Below, piece after piece: positions 46,933 through 54,776 of a stretch of 64,000 nucleotides of DNA. A model generated the notes under the pieces. That model saw only the letters and a list, made by a program, of their open reading frames with translations. It was not told where the DNA came from and made no database searches. Position numbers and translations under genes: made by a program. Every line of letters starts with the position of its first letter. Positions within the stretch are counted from its first letter, which is position 1. The DNA is from GAS368 sp965227745 (GTDB lineage Bacteria; Verrucomicrobiota; Verrucomicrobiia; Opitutales; Opitutaceae), in NCBI GenBank assembly GCA_965227745.1, contig OZ245769.1, positions 5,022,001 through 5,086,000 on the forward strand. The letters are read 5' to 3'.

Positions 46933-47283
46933 ATGCCCACGACTCGCCCCAAACGCTCCCCGGGCCGGCTGCCCGCCAACCTCGTGCCCCGGGCATTGGT
47001 CGATAATAGTTTTGTCCCCGTGCGCGCGAAGTTGATCGAGGTCGCCGCCTTCCTCGACCGCGTGGAACGCTATGGTGCCGCCGATGATTACCGCTGCGAG
47101 GCCCTGCGCTCCGCCGCCAAGCTCCTCGTGGACGGCAAACCCGCCCGCGCCCGCCGCATCCTCGAAAGCCTGAGCGATCCAACGACTATTCCCGACGAGG
47201 TCTCGACCGGCAAAGCCGCTTACGGCGCATGGCAAAAACCCACGACGCAGAAAGCGGCTGCGAAGAAAAAGTCCGTCAAATAA
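46933..47283 (+). CDS. Small protein at the head of the ebo cluster, function unknown
   Basis: A 116-residue protein whose core is RAKLIEVAAFLDRVERYGAA then DDYRCEALRSAAKLL, and DPTTIPDEVSTGKAAYG. The C-terminus is Lys-rich and there is no signal peptide. The EboA protein of other bacteria is longer, so I do not call it eboA, although it occupies that position. It ends 11 bases before eboB on the same strand, making co-transcription very likely. The start follows a C/T-rich leader. Confidence 0.65.
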   Translation: MPTTRPKRSPGRLPANLVPRALVDNSFVPVRAKLIEVAAFLDRVERYGAADDYRCEALRSAAKLLVDGKPARARRILESLSDPTTIPDEVSTGKAAYGAWQKPTTQKAAAKKKSVK

Positions 47284-47294
47284 CTTCCTACTCC

Positions 47295-48095
47295 ATGCGC
47301 TACATCGAGCCCCACGGCCACATGGTGAGCCGCACCACCGACGACTATCAGGCGATGGTCACGGCCGGTTGCGCCGCAGTCTGCGAACCCGCTTTCTGGG
47401 CCGGCTACGACCGCAGCTCGGTCGACGGCTTCCGTGATTATTTCCGCCAGCTCACGGAGTACGAGCCCGCCCGCGCCGCCAAGTTTCTCCTCCCGCATTT
47501 CTGCTGGCTCTGCATCAATCCCAAGGAGTCCGAAGACCTCGCGCTCGCCGCGGATGTGCTTTCGCTGATCCCTGAGTTTCTCTCGAAGCCCAATGTCCTC
47601 GGCATCGGCGAGATCGGTCTCAATCGCAACACCCGCAACGAGCTCAAGGTCCTCGAGCAGCACGTCGAACTCGCGGTCCATCACGACCAACTCATTCTCG
47701 TCCACACCCCGCACCTCGAGGACAAGCTCAAGGGCACGCGCCTCATCGTCGATCTGCTTCGCTCGCACAAGGGTGTGAAGCCCGGTCGCGTCATCATCGA
47801 CCACGTCGAGGAGCACACCGTCGAGCACGTCCTCGACCAGGGTTTCTGGGCCGGCATCACCCTCTACCCCGATTCCAAATCTTCGCCGCCGCGCGCGGTC
47901 GACATGCTGGAGATCGCCGGGCACGAACGCATTTGGCTCAACTCCGCCTGCGACTGGGGCGTGAGCGATCCCCTCGCCGTGCCGAAGACCGCCTTCGAAA
48001 TGCGCCGCCGCGGCTACACCGCCGACTTCGTCGATCAGGTCCTCTACCAAAATCCGGTGCGCTTCCTCTCGCAGTGCCCGAATTTCAAACTCTGA
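47295..48095 (+). CDS. eboB: EboB-like TatD-family metal-dependent hydrolase
   Basis: A 266-residue TIM-barrel hydrolase of the TatD type. The metal-binding pattern is MRYIEPHGHMVSRTTDDY at the N-terminus, GIGEIGLNRN (Glu), LVHTPHLEDK (His), VIIDHVEEHT (His) and NSACDWG (Asp). In ebo clusters this subfamily is EboB, of unknown substrate. The cluster is needed in cyanobacteria for export of the scytonemin precursor and occurs in diverse bacteria. The ATG at 47295 replaces a longer frame that overlaps the upstream gene. A hairpin element separates it from eboE. Confidence 0.85.
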   Translation: MRYIEPHGHMVSRTTDDYQAMVTAGCAAVCEPAFWAGYDRSSVDGFRDYFRQLTEYEPARAAKFLLPHFCWLCINPKESEDLALAADVLSLIPEFLSKPNVLGIGEIGLNRNTRNELKVLEQHVELAVHHDQLILVHTPHLEDKLKGTRLIVDLLRSHKGVKPGRVIIDHVEEHTVEHVLDQGFWAGITLYPDSKSSPPRAVDMLEIAGHERIWLNSACDWGVSDPLAVPKTAFEMRRRGYTADFVDQVLYQNPVRFLSQCPNFKL

Positions 48096-48362
48096 TTTTT
48101 GAATTTCGGAATGGGATACAGAGAGCACAGAGGGACCGAGCCGAGGACACAGAGCATTTTCGTGGTAGCGCATTTAAATGAAGGGTCCCTTGCTTGTCAT
48201 TCTGAGCGCAGCGAAGAATCCAATCGGGCATGCGCTTCCATTGCAGGCCGCGTAACTCCTGCTGGATTCTTCGCTGCGCTCAGAATGACAAAGCTGTTTC
48301 GAGTGCGATCGCGTTGGCTCGCCACTCTGTGCCCTCTGTGACTCTGCCTTGAATCCCTCCGC
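48096..48362. repeat. MITE-like palindromic element between eboB and eboE
   Basis: A 29-base arm (48194-48222) is repeated as its exact reverse complement at 48263-48291, with a 40-nt loop. The arm word contains GAGCGCAGCGAAGAATCC, also present as a single copy at about 7158-7180. Outside it, CACAGAG-type repeats stand inverted to each other (48117-48155 and 48321-48348), so the whole 240-base region is a nested palindrome. It may be a small mobile element, or it may fold in the ebo transcript and affect downstream expression. Confidence 0.8.
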
Positions 48363-49574
48363 ATGAAGCTCTCCCACGGCCTCCACCTCGCCTACTGCAC
48401 CAACGTCCATCGCGGCGAGACGTGGGCGCAGACGTTCGATACGCTCGTGAAGCACACGCTCATCGTGCGCCAGCGCGTTGCCCCCGGCCAGCCCTACGCC
48501 ATCGGCCTTCGCCTCGGCCAGCGCGCCGCCGAAGAGCTCTCGCAACCCGCCGCACTCACCGCCTTCCGCCTCTGGCTCGACGCGCACGACTGCTACGTTT
48601 TCACGATCAACGGGTTTCCCTACGGCAGCTTCCACGGCACGCGCGTGAAGGAGCAGGTCTACGCGCCCGACTGGTCCACCCCCGAGCGCCTCGCGTACAC
48701 GCAGCGACTCTTCGATCTTATCGCGCAGCTCGTCCCGGCGGATATCGCCGGCAGCGTCAGCACCGTCCCAGGTTCGTTCAAACCCTGGACCGCCGGCGAC
48801 CCGGCGCGCCGCGCCGCGATCTTCCGCAACGTCTCCGCCATCGGGCGCTACATCGCCGACCTCTCCGCCAAAACGGGCCGCGACCTCCACCTCGGTCTTG
48901 AGCCGGAGCCCTGCTGTTATTTCGAAACCTCCGCCGAGACCGTCGAGTTTTTCGACGGCTGGCGTGCGAGCGATTCCCGCGTCGAGGCCGACGGCCTCCT
49001 CCAGCGAGTCGGCGTCAATTACGACTGCTGCCACCTCGGCGTTGAGTTCGAGTCCGCACCCGCCGCGCTTGATCGCCTCGTGGCCGCCGGCCTGCGCCTC
49101 AGCAAGATCCACCTCAGCTCCGCCCTCCGCGTGAAGCCCGACGCCGCCGGCCGCGCTGCGCTCGCCGCCTTCGTCGAGCCCACCTACCTGCATCAAGTCG
49201 TCGTCGGCCACGGCCACACCGTCCGCCGCCGCTATGTCGATCTGCCTGACGCCCTCGCGGACACCACGCCCTCGCTGCCCGACGACGAATGGCGCGTGCA
49301 TTTTCACCTGCCGCTCCACGCCGCCCCCGGCGCGCCCTTTAGCGATACCCGCGACCACCTCCTCGGCGCGCTCGATTGGATGAAGGTCCATCCCACCGCC
49401 TGTTCGCACGTCGAGATGGAAACGTACACGTGGGAAGTCCTCCCGCCCGCATTGCGCCTCGGCATCGAGGATCAGCTCGTGCGCGAGTACGCCTGGACGC
49501 TCCACGCGCTCGCCAATCGCGGCCTCGCCGATCCGACCGTGGCCGCCCGTCTCTCCCCTGAGGAGTGCGCCTGA
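48363..49574 (+). CDS. eboE: EboE-like xylose-isomerase-type TIM-barrel protein
   Basis: A 403-residue protein of the metabolite-traffic EboE type, with a xylose-isomerase/AP-endonuclease-2-like barrel. Characteristic segments are HGLHLAYCTNVHRGETW at the start, FTINGFPYGSFHG, LGLEPEPCCYFETS (Glu), VNYDCCHLGVEFE (Asp/His), KIHLSSALRV (His), YLHQVVV and HVEMETYTWEVLP (Glu). The metal-binding pattern suggests an enzyme, but no reaction is known. Its TGA overlaps the ATG of eboC by one base, so the two are translationally coupled. Confidence 0.87.
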   Translation: MKLSHGLHLAYCTNVHRGETWAQTFDTLVKHTLIVRQRVAPGQPYAIGLRLGQRAAEELSQPAALTAFRLWLDAHDCYVFTINGFPYGSFHGTRVKEQVYAPDWSTPERLAYTQRLFDLIAQLVPADIAGSVSTVPGSFKPWTAGDPARRAAIFRNVSAIGRYIADLSAKTGRDLHLGLEPEPCCYFETSAETVEFFDGWRASDSRVEADGLLQRVGVNYDCCHLGVEFESAPAALDRLVAAGLRLSKIHLSSALRVKPDAAGRAALAAFVEPTYLHQVVVGHGHTVRRRYVDLPDALADTTPSLPDDEWRVHFHLPLHAAPGAPFSDTRDHLLGALDWMKVHPTACSHVEMETYTWEVLPPALRLGIEDQLVREYAWTLHALANRGLADPTVAARLSPEECA

Positions 49575-50317
49575 TGTCCGCGGCGATCGCCAACACTCGC
49601 AGCCCGTTTCTGCTCTGGCTCGATCTGGCCCGCGCGGGAAATTTCCCCTCGGTGTGGAGCAATGTCCTCGCCGCGCTCCTCCTCTCCGCGCCCATTCCCA
49701 CGGCTTGGCCGCTGCCCGGCGTACTCGCGCTCGCCCTCCTTGCTGGCAGCCTCGCCTACGCCGGCGGCACCACGCTCAACGACGTCTTCGACGCCGGCTT
49801 TGATCGCCAGCGCCGCCCCGAGCGCGCCATCCCGCGCGGCCTGATCTCCCGCACCACCGCCGGCTGGGTCGGCGGCCTTCAACTTGCGCTCGGCCTCGGC
49901 CTCCTCGTTTACCTGGGCGGTTCGCCGTTTGCTGCCGCGGGCCTCGGCGCGTGCATCCTCCTCTACGACTGGCTGCACAAACGCTGGACCGGCTCCGTCC
50001 TCCTCATGGCCGGCTGCCGCGTGATGCTCGGCCTCACTCTCGCCACGCTCCCCGGCCACACCATCACCCGCGCCGTTATCATTTGGGTCAGCGCCCTCTG
50101 CGTCTACATCGTCGTCCTCAGCCTCCTCGCCCGCCGCGAGTACCATCCCGGCGCCCCCGCCGAGAAGCTCGGCAAGATCGTCCGCAAGATGCTCGCCTTT
50201 ATCCCCTTCATCGACGCCGCCACCCTCCTCGCGCTCGGCGCCTGGCTCCCCGCTCTCTGCTGCGCGTTCGCTGTTCCGCTCGGCAAGTGGGCGCAGAAGA
50301 AGGCGGCTTCGAGTTGA
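49574..50317 (+). CDS. eboC: EboC-like UbiA-family prenyltransferase
   Basis: A 247-residue polytopic membrane protein of the UbiA superfamily. The first aspartate motif NDVFDAGFDRQRRPERAIPR fits the family NDxxDxxxDxxxxRPxRPI pattern. The second is reduced to LLYDWLHKRW, where most UbiA enzymes have a DxxxD, which may affect diphosphate binding. It should prenylate a small aromatic or polyol-type acceptor at the membrane. ATG at 49574 is preferred over an upstream GTG because it gives the TGATG overlap with eboE. A toxin-antitoxin pair begins about 55 bases downstream. Confidence 0.87.
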   Translation: MSAAIANTRSPFLLWLDLARAGNFPSVWSNVLAALLLSAPIPTAWPLPGVLALALLAGSLAYAGGTTLNDVFDAGFDRQRRPERAIPRGLISRTTAGWVGGLQLALGLGLLVYLGGSPFAAAGLGACILLYDWLHKRWTGSVLLMAGCRVMLGLTLATLPGHTITRAVIIWVSALCVYIVVLSLLARREYHPGAPAEKLGKIVRKMLAFIPFIDAATLLALGAWLPALCCAFAVPLGKWAQKKAASS

Positions 50318-50372
50318 GCGAACAGCGAACGACAGAGGTTGAAAACCATTCGGTCTTGGCCACACTGCGCCG

Positions 50373-50606
50373 ATGCCTATCACGCCCGACCAAATTGTCG
50401 AAGAGACCAGCCAGTGGCCGGCGGACAAAGTGTCGGAGTTAGTTGATCGCATCATGCTCGCTAAGCACGGCGGTCTCTCGCCTGAGGTCGATGCCGCTTG
50501 GCGACCAGTCGTCTCGCGGCGCGTGGCGGAAATTCGCAGTGGCAAAGTGCAGGGAGTTTCTGGTGATCAAGTGGCCGCTCGTATCCGCCAAATTGTTGGT
50601 CGGTGA
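50373..50606 (+). CDS. Antitoxin, addiction-module component type
   Basis: A 77-residue acidic protein, MPITPDQIVEETSQWPADKV..., ending in RRVAEIRSGKVQGVSGDQVA then ARIRQIVGR. This is the layout of the putative addiction-module component family that pairs with RelE/ParE toxins. Its TGA overlaps the GTG start of the toxin gene by three bases. It lies between eboC and eboD on the same strand, so it interrupts the ebo cluster without reversing transcription. Confidence 0.8.
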   Translation: MPITPDQIVEETSQWPADKVSELVDRIMLAKHGGLSPEVDAAWRPVVSRRVAEIRSGKVQGVSGDQVAARIRQIVGR

Positions 50607-50902
50607 AGCCGCATCGTTTCCACCCCGAGGCGGACGAGGAATACGCCGACGCGGCAATTTATTACGCGGGAGTCAGTCCTGAACTAGGCGGGCGATTCTA
50701 CGATGAGATCGAGCGCGTGATTAGCGAGGTATGCGCTGCGCCTGGGCTTTGGCGAAAGATCGATGCAGATGTGCGACGGCATCTGGCCGACAAGTTTCCT
50801 TTTGCTGTGCTCTACCTCGATGAGCCGGATCAAGTGTGGATCGTCGCGATCATGCCGTTGAAGCGCGACCCCGACTATTGGCGTCACCGGTTGAACGAAT
50901 AG
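50603..50902 (+). CDS. RelE/ParE-family toxin
   Basis: A 99-residue protein with the RelE/ParE fold pattern. It has HPEADEEYADAAIYYAGVSP, LGGRFYDEIERVISEV, RRHLADKFPFAVLYLDEPD and the C-terminal VWIVAIMPLKRDPDYWRHR. ParE-type members poison gyrase and RelE-type members cleave mRNA on ribosomes; the target cannot be told here. It starts with GTG inside the end of the antitoxin gene and ends 62 bases before eboD. Confidence 0.85.
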   Translation: MKPHRFHPEADEEYADAAIYYAGVSPELGGRFYDEIERVISEVCAAPGLWRKIDADVRRHLADKFPFAVLYLDEPDQVWIVAIMPLKRDPDYWRHRLNE

Positions 50903-50964
50903 ATTTTCATTCGCGAAAGCATCCTTGCTGTTGCCCCTTCGATACGGGCAAATCTCTTGTGTCC

Positions 50965-52143
50965 ATGGCCGAGTCCCCTTCCCAGAGCCTTTCTTTCCCC
51001 ATCACGCTCCAGCACGAGCACCGGTTGTTTTTCACGCGCGACGTTTTCGCTCCTGAAAACCTCACCCTCGCGCAGGTGCTCACGCCGCGGGAGGCGGGAG
51101 AGAAAAAAGTCCGCGCCCTCGTCTTCTGGGACGCCGGTCTCGATAAGGCCTTCCCCGGCTTCGCGGCTAAGATCACCGCATGGTTCGCCGCGCGCGGCGA
51201 CACCCTCGCACTCGCGGCCGCGCCCGTCGCGCTCGCCGGTGGCGAGCAGGTGAAAAATGATTTCTCCCAGCTCGAGCGCATCTGGCAGGCCGTCTCCGAC
51301 TCCGGCCTCTGCCGCCATTCTTACATCCTCGCCATCGGCGGCGGCGCCGTGCTCGACCTTGTCGGCTTCGCCGCGGCCACCGCGCACCGCGGCATCCCGC
51401 TCGTGCGCCTCCCCACCACGAGCCTTAGCCAAGGCGATGGCGGCGTGGGCGTGAAGAGCGGCGTAAATTTCTTCGGCAAAAAAAACTGGCTCGGCGCCTT
51501 CGGCGTCCCGCACGCCATCGTCAACGACCTCGCCGTGCTCCACGGCCTCCCGCCGCGTGATCGCCGCGCGGGCCTGATCGAAGCCGTGAAAGTCGCGCTC
51601 ATCCGTGATGCGGAGTTTTTCGAGTTCATCGCTGCGCGCGTGCCGCAACTCGCGCAGTTTGAGCCCGAGGCTTACGAGGCCGTGATTCGCGAAAGTGCGC
51701 GCCAGCACATGGAGCACATCGCGACCGCGGGCGACCCCTTCGAGCGCGGCTCCGCGCGCCCCCTCGATTTCGGCCACTGGGCCGCGCACAAGCTCGAGCA
51801 GCTTTCCGAGTTTCGCGTCAGTCACGGCGAGGCCGTCGCCGTCGGCATGGCCATCGATCTCATCTACGCGCGCCGCACCGGCCTCCTCCCCGAAGTCCAC
51901 GCCGAGCGTATCCTCAGTGTCATTCAAGGCCTTGGCTTCGAACTCTTCGCCCCCGTCAAAGAAATCCGGGGCCCGCAAGGCCGGCAGGACATGCTCGATG
52001 GCCTCGAGGAATTCCGCGAACACCTCGGCGGCCGCCTTTCCATCCCCATGATCCGCGCCCCCGGCGTGCGTCTTGAGATCCACGAAATGGACGGTGCGGT
52101 GGTGAAGGCCGCGTTCGACGAACTCCGTGAGCGTTATGGCTGA
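50965..52143 (+). CDS. eboD: EboD-like sugar-phosphate cyclase (3-dehydroquinate synthase family)
   Basis: A 392-residue member of the DHQ-synthase/sugar-phosphate-cyclase family. The NAD-binding region is SYILAIGGGAVLDLVGFAAA then GIPLVRLPTTSLSQGDGGVG, followed by LIEAVKVALIRD (metal Glu), PLDFGHWAAHKLE (His) and SHGEAVAVGM (His). It differs from housekeeping AroB in, for example, the KSGVNFFGKKNWLGAF segment. In ebo clusters this enzyme probably makes a cyclic polyol core, but the product is unknown. The ATG at 50965 excludes an N-terminal extension that overlaps the toxin gene. Its gap to eboF contains an inverted repeat. Confidence 0.87.
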   Translation: MAESPSQSLSFPITLQHEHRLFFTRDVFAPENLTLAQVLTPREAGEKKVRALVFWDAGLDKAFPGFAAKITAWFAARGDTLALAAAPVALAGGEQVKNDFSQLERIWQAVSDSGLCRHSYILAIGGGAVLDLVGFAAATAHRGIPLVRLPTTSLSQGDGGVGVKSGVNFFGKKNWLGAFGVPHAIVNDLAVLHGLPPRDRRAGLIEAVKVALIRDAEFFEFIAARVPQLAQFEPEAYEAVIRESARQHMEHIATAGDPFERGSARPLDFGHWAAHKLEQLSEFRVSHGEAVAVGMAIDLIYARRTGLLPEVHAERILSVIQGLGFELFAPVKEIRGPQGRQDMLDGLEEFREHLGGRLSIPMIRAPGVRLEIHEMDGAVVKAAFDELRERYG

Positions 52144-52300
52144 TTGCTGATATGGAGCTAAGAGCTGAGAGCTTAGAGCTGAGAGCCAAGCGCCCGACAC
52201 GGCGTATCGGTTGCCTCCTCGCGCATCACAACGGAAGTTTGTCCGTGCTCCGTCAATCTGGCTCTAGACTCTCAGCTCTAGGCTCTCAGCTTTCCGCCCG
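52144..52300. repeat. Inverted GAGAGCTGAGAGC-type repeat between eboD and eboF
   Basis: Positions 52153-52188 carry GAGCTAAGAGCTGAGAGCTT followed by AGAGCTGAGAGCC. Positions 52259-52290 carry the inverted CTCTCAGCTCTAGGCTCTCA. The two arms could pair to a long imperfect hairpin. The family is distinct from the others in the window. The right arm ends just before the eboF start codon. Confidence 0.7.
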
Positions 52301-53671
52301 ATGACCCGCACCGCGATCATCAATGTCGTCGGCCTCACGCCCCGTATCCTTGGACCGGATACGCCGCGGCTGAGCGCGCTCGCGCAGGTCGGCGGCTTGA
52401 TCAAGGTGAAGCCCGTGCTGCCTGCGGTCACCTGCACGGCGCAGAGCACTTACCTTACGGGCCGACCGCCGGCGGGTCATGGCTGTGTCGCGAATGGCTG
52501 GTACGAACGCACGCTCGCCGAGCATCAGTTTTGGAAACAATCTAATCATGTCGTGCAGGGTCCCAAGCTCTGGGAGACGCTGCGCGAGCGGCGCCCGGGC
52601 TTTACCTGCGCGAAGCTGTTTTGGTGGTACAATATGTACGCGAGTGCTGATTGGTCGATCACGCCGCGCCCGATGTACCCGGCCGATGGACGCAAGGTCT
52701 TCGATGTCTACACGCATCCGATGGCGATGCGCGACGAGATCAAAAAGGATCTCGGCCCGTTTCCCTTTCCCTCTTTTTGGGGCCCGATGGCGGGCATCGC
52801 GTCGTCGGAATGGATTGCGAAATCTGCCGAGTGGGTCGAGGAGCGCCACAAGCCCGACCTCTCGCTCGTTTATCTTCCGCACCTCGATTATAATCTCCAA
52901 CGCCTTGGCCCCGATGATCCGCGCCTCGCGGCCGATTACCGTGAGATCGACCGTGTCGCCGGCGGGCTGATCGATTTCTACGCGCAGCGCGGCGTGCGCT
53001 CCATCGTGCTCTCCGAGTACGGGATCACTACGGTGCGTCGCTCCATCGCGTTGAATCGCATCTTCCGCGCGCGGGGCTGGATCACGATCAAAGACGAACT
53101 CGGCCTCGAACTCATGGATTGCGGTGCGAGCAAGGCCTTCGCCATCGCCGACCATCAGGTCGCCCACATCTACGTGAATGACCCCAGCCTCCTCGCGGAG
53201 GTGCGCTCGGCCGTCGAGGGGGTCGAGGGTGTCGCCCGTGTGCTCGACGCCGCGGGCCAGCGCGCCGCCGGGCTCGACCACGCGCGCTCGGGCGATCTCG
53301 TGGCCTTTTCCGCCGAGGACGCGTGGTTCACCTACTACTACTGGGACGACGACGCCAAGGCCCCCGATTTCGCGCGCTGCGTCGATATCCACCGCAAGTA
53401 CGGCTACGACCCGGTCGAACTCTTCGTGGATCCCGCGCTCGCTCTCCCCAAGCTGAAAGTCGCCGGTAAACTCCTACGCAAGGCCCTCGGCTTTCGCATG
53501 CTCATGGACGTCATCCCGCTCGACCCTTCCTTGGTCAAGGGCTCTCACGGCACCTGCCCGGCCGACTCCAACGAGTGGCCCGTCCTCATCGGTACAGGCA
53601 GCCTTCCCGGCGCTGAAGCCCTCGCGGCCACTGAGGTGCGCGACCGCTTGCTGGACGCCTTGTTGAAGTAG
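52301..53671 (+). CDS. eboF: EboF-like nucleotide pyrophosphatase/phosphodiesterase
   Basis: A 456-residue protein of the alkaline phosphatase superfamily (type I phosphodiesterase/NPP branch). The N-terminal IINVVGLTPRILG replaces the usual Asp-containing strand. The nucleophile region is VLPAVTCTAQSTYLTGRPPA, followed by GHGCVANGWYE. Further ligand candidates are LVYLPHLDYNLQRLGP (Asp, His), LSEYGITTV and, at the end, GSHGTCP. It is the typical last gene of ebo clusters and probably hydrolyses a phosphodiester or pyrophosphate intermediate. It closes the plus-strand cluster that begins at 46933. Confidence 0.85.
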   Translation: MTRTAIINVVGLTPRILGPDTPRLSALAQVGGLIKVKPVLPAVTCTAQSTYLTGRPPAGHGCVANGWYERTLAEHQFWKQSNHVVQGPKLWETLRERRPGFTCAKLFWWYNMYASADWSITPRPMYPADGRKVFDVYTHPMAMRDEIKKDLGPFPFPSFWGPMAGIASSEWIAKSAEWVEERHKPDLSLVYLPHLDYNLQRLGPDDPRLAADYREIDRVAGGLIDFYAQRGVRSIVLSEYGITTVRRSIALNRIFRARGWITIKDELGLELMDCGASKAFAIADHQVAHIYVNDPSLLAEVRSAVEGVEGVARVLDAAGQRAAGLDHARSGDLVAFSAEDAWFTYYYWDDDAKAPDFARCVDIHRKYGYDPVELFVDPALALPKLKVAGKLLRKALGFRMLMDVIPLDPSLVKGSHGTCPADSNEWPVLIGTGSLPGAEALAATEVRDRLLDALLK

Positions 53672-53909
53672 TATCCCCAAGGAGCCTATCTGGTTCTATT
53701 AGGCCTTATCTTTAGGCAGTTTAGATAGGGTCGGAGGCCGACCAAAAGGCTCCGACTTAGAGAGAGATTAAGATAAGGAGGAAAGAGATAGATTTGGGGC
53801 GTCTTTCCTCGGGGAAATTCACCCTCGCAAACCGCCCTTTCGCTACATCTTTGGGCGGGTTCGTCCCCCTCGCGTTGGCGGGAGCGCTCATCGGGGCCTT
53901 GCTGCCCTC

Positions 53910-54617
53910 GTGAATCCTCCTCGTCGCTCCGCTCCCGTCCTCTCTCCCGATCCCGTCGTCGCCGATGCCCTGGCGACCCAAGAACGCGCTGAACTCACCG
54001 CGATCGTCGTCCGCGCCCAGCAAGGCGATATGGCGGCCCAGTCCGAGCTCGTCCGCCGCTACACCGTGCGCATCTCGGCCTTCGTGCGCCCGATCCTCTT
54101 TCAGCCCAGCGCCGTCGAGGACGTGGTCCAGATGGTCTTCATCAAGATGGTCCGCCGCCTCTCCATTTTGCGCGACCCGGCGGTCTTCGAGTCGTGGCTC
54201 TTCAAGATGTCGCGCAACACCGCGGTCGATTTCCTCCGCCGCCGCCGCTGCCGGCCCAACACCGTGTGCGACGAGCGCGAGCTCAACGAAGCGCCCGACA
54301 CCAGCAGCGAGCGCCCGGTCGAGGAGATCATGGAAGCGCTGTCGCTCGCCCTCACCCGCCTCAGTCCGAAGGATCGCAATCTCGTCACCCTCATCGTCGA
54401 GGGTAATAGCTACCGCACCGTCGCCGCCCGCGAGGGCCTCACGGTCGGCGCCGTGAAAGTCCGCCTCAACCGCGTGCGCCCCTTTCTCCGTGTCAGCGTC
54501 GGCGAAGCCATCGGCACCCGCGTCGCCGCCCCCACCACCAAGTGGCGCCAGCCCGCGATGGCCCGCTCGCAAGCCCGCGCCCGCGCGCAGCTCACCACGC
54601 AAAATCTCGCCGCCTGA
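53910..54617 (+). CDS. ECF-type sigma-70 family RNA polymerase sigma factor
   Basis: A 235-residue sigma factor. Region 2 spans about residues 28-110 (GDMAAQSELVRRYTVRISAF, VEDVVQMVFIKMVRRL, WLFKMSRNTAVDFLRRRR). Region 4 is about 145-195 (LALTRLSPKDRNLVTLIVEG then NSYRTVAAREGLTVGAVKVR). An Arg/Ala-rich tail of about 35 residues follows. There is no anti-sigma gene next to it; the next gene is a membrane-anchored Gly-rich protein 160 bases downstream. The start is GTG after a C/T-rich stretch. What it controls is unknown. Confidence 0.88.
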   Translation: MNPPRRSAPVLSPDPVVADALATQERAELTAIVVRAQQGDMAAQSELVRRYTVRISAFVRPILFQPSAVEDVVQMVFIKMVRRLSILRDPAVFESWLFKMSRNTAVDFLRRRRCRPNTVCDERELNEAPDTSSERPVEEIMEALSLALTRLSPKDRNLVTLIVEGNSYRTVAAREGLTVGAVKVRLNRVRPFLRVSVGEAIGTRVAAPTTKWRQPAMARSQARARAQLTTQNLAA

Positions 54618-54776
54618 TCGCTGCGCCACCGCCATCCGCATTGCCGCCTGATCTTTCTCTTTCCTCTTTCTCGTAATCTTTCTCTCAGCCGCACCGCGCT
54701 CGCGTCGCACTCGCTCTCCTCGTCTCCCTTTCTCCGAGTCCCCGCGTCTCCTTCCCCCCGCCCGCCAAACCCCGCC
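54618..54776. repeat. Oligopyrimidine repeat before the Gly-rich protein gene
   Basis: Positions 54647-54687 hold GATCTTTCTCTTTCCTCTTT then CTCGTAATC, the complement of the purine repeat at 8960-9000. Positions 54716-54760 hold a CTCCCTTTCTCCGAGTCCCC word related, inverted, to 8890 and 13205. Confidence 0.6.

Noticed and set aside
53730..53756. Terminator after eboF
   Set aside because: A 7-bp inverted repeat (GTCGGAG/CTCCGAC) is present but is not followed by a T-run on either strand, so it was not called.
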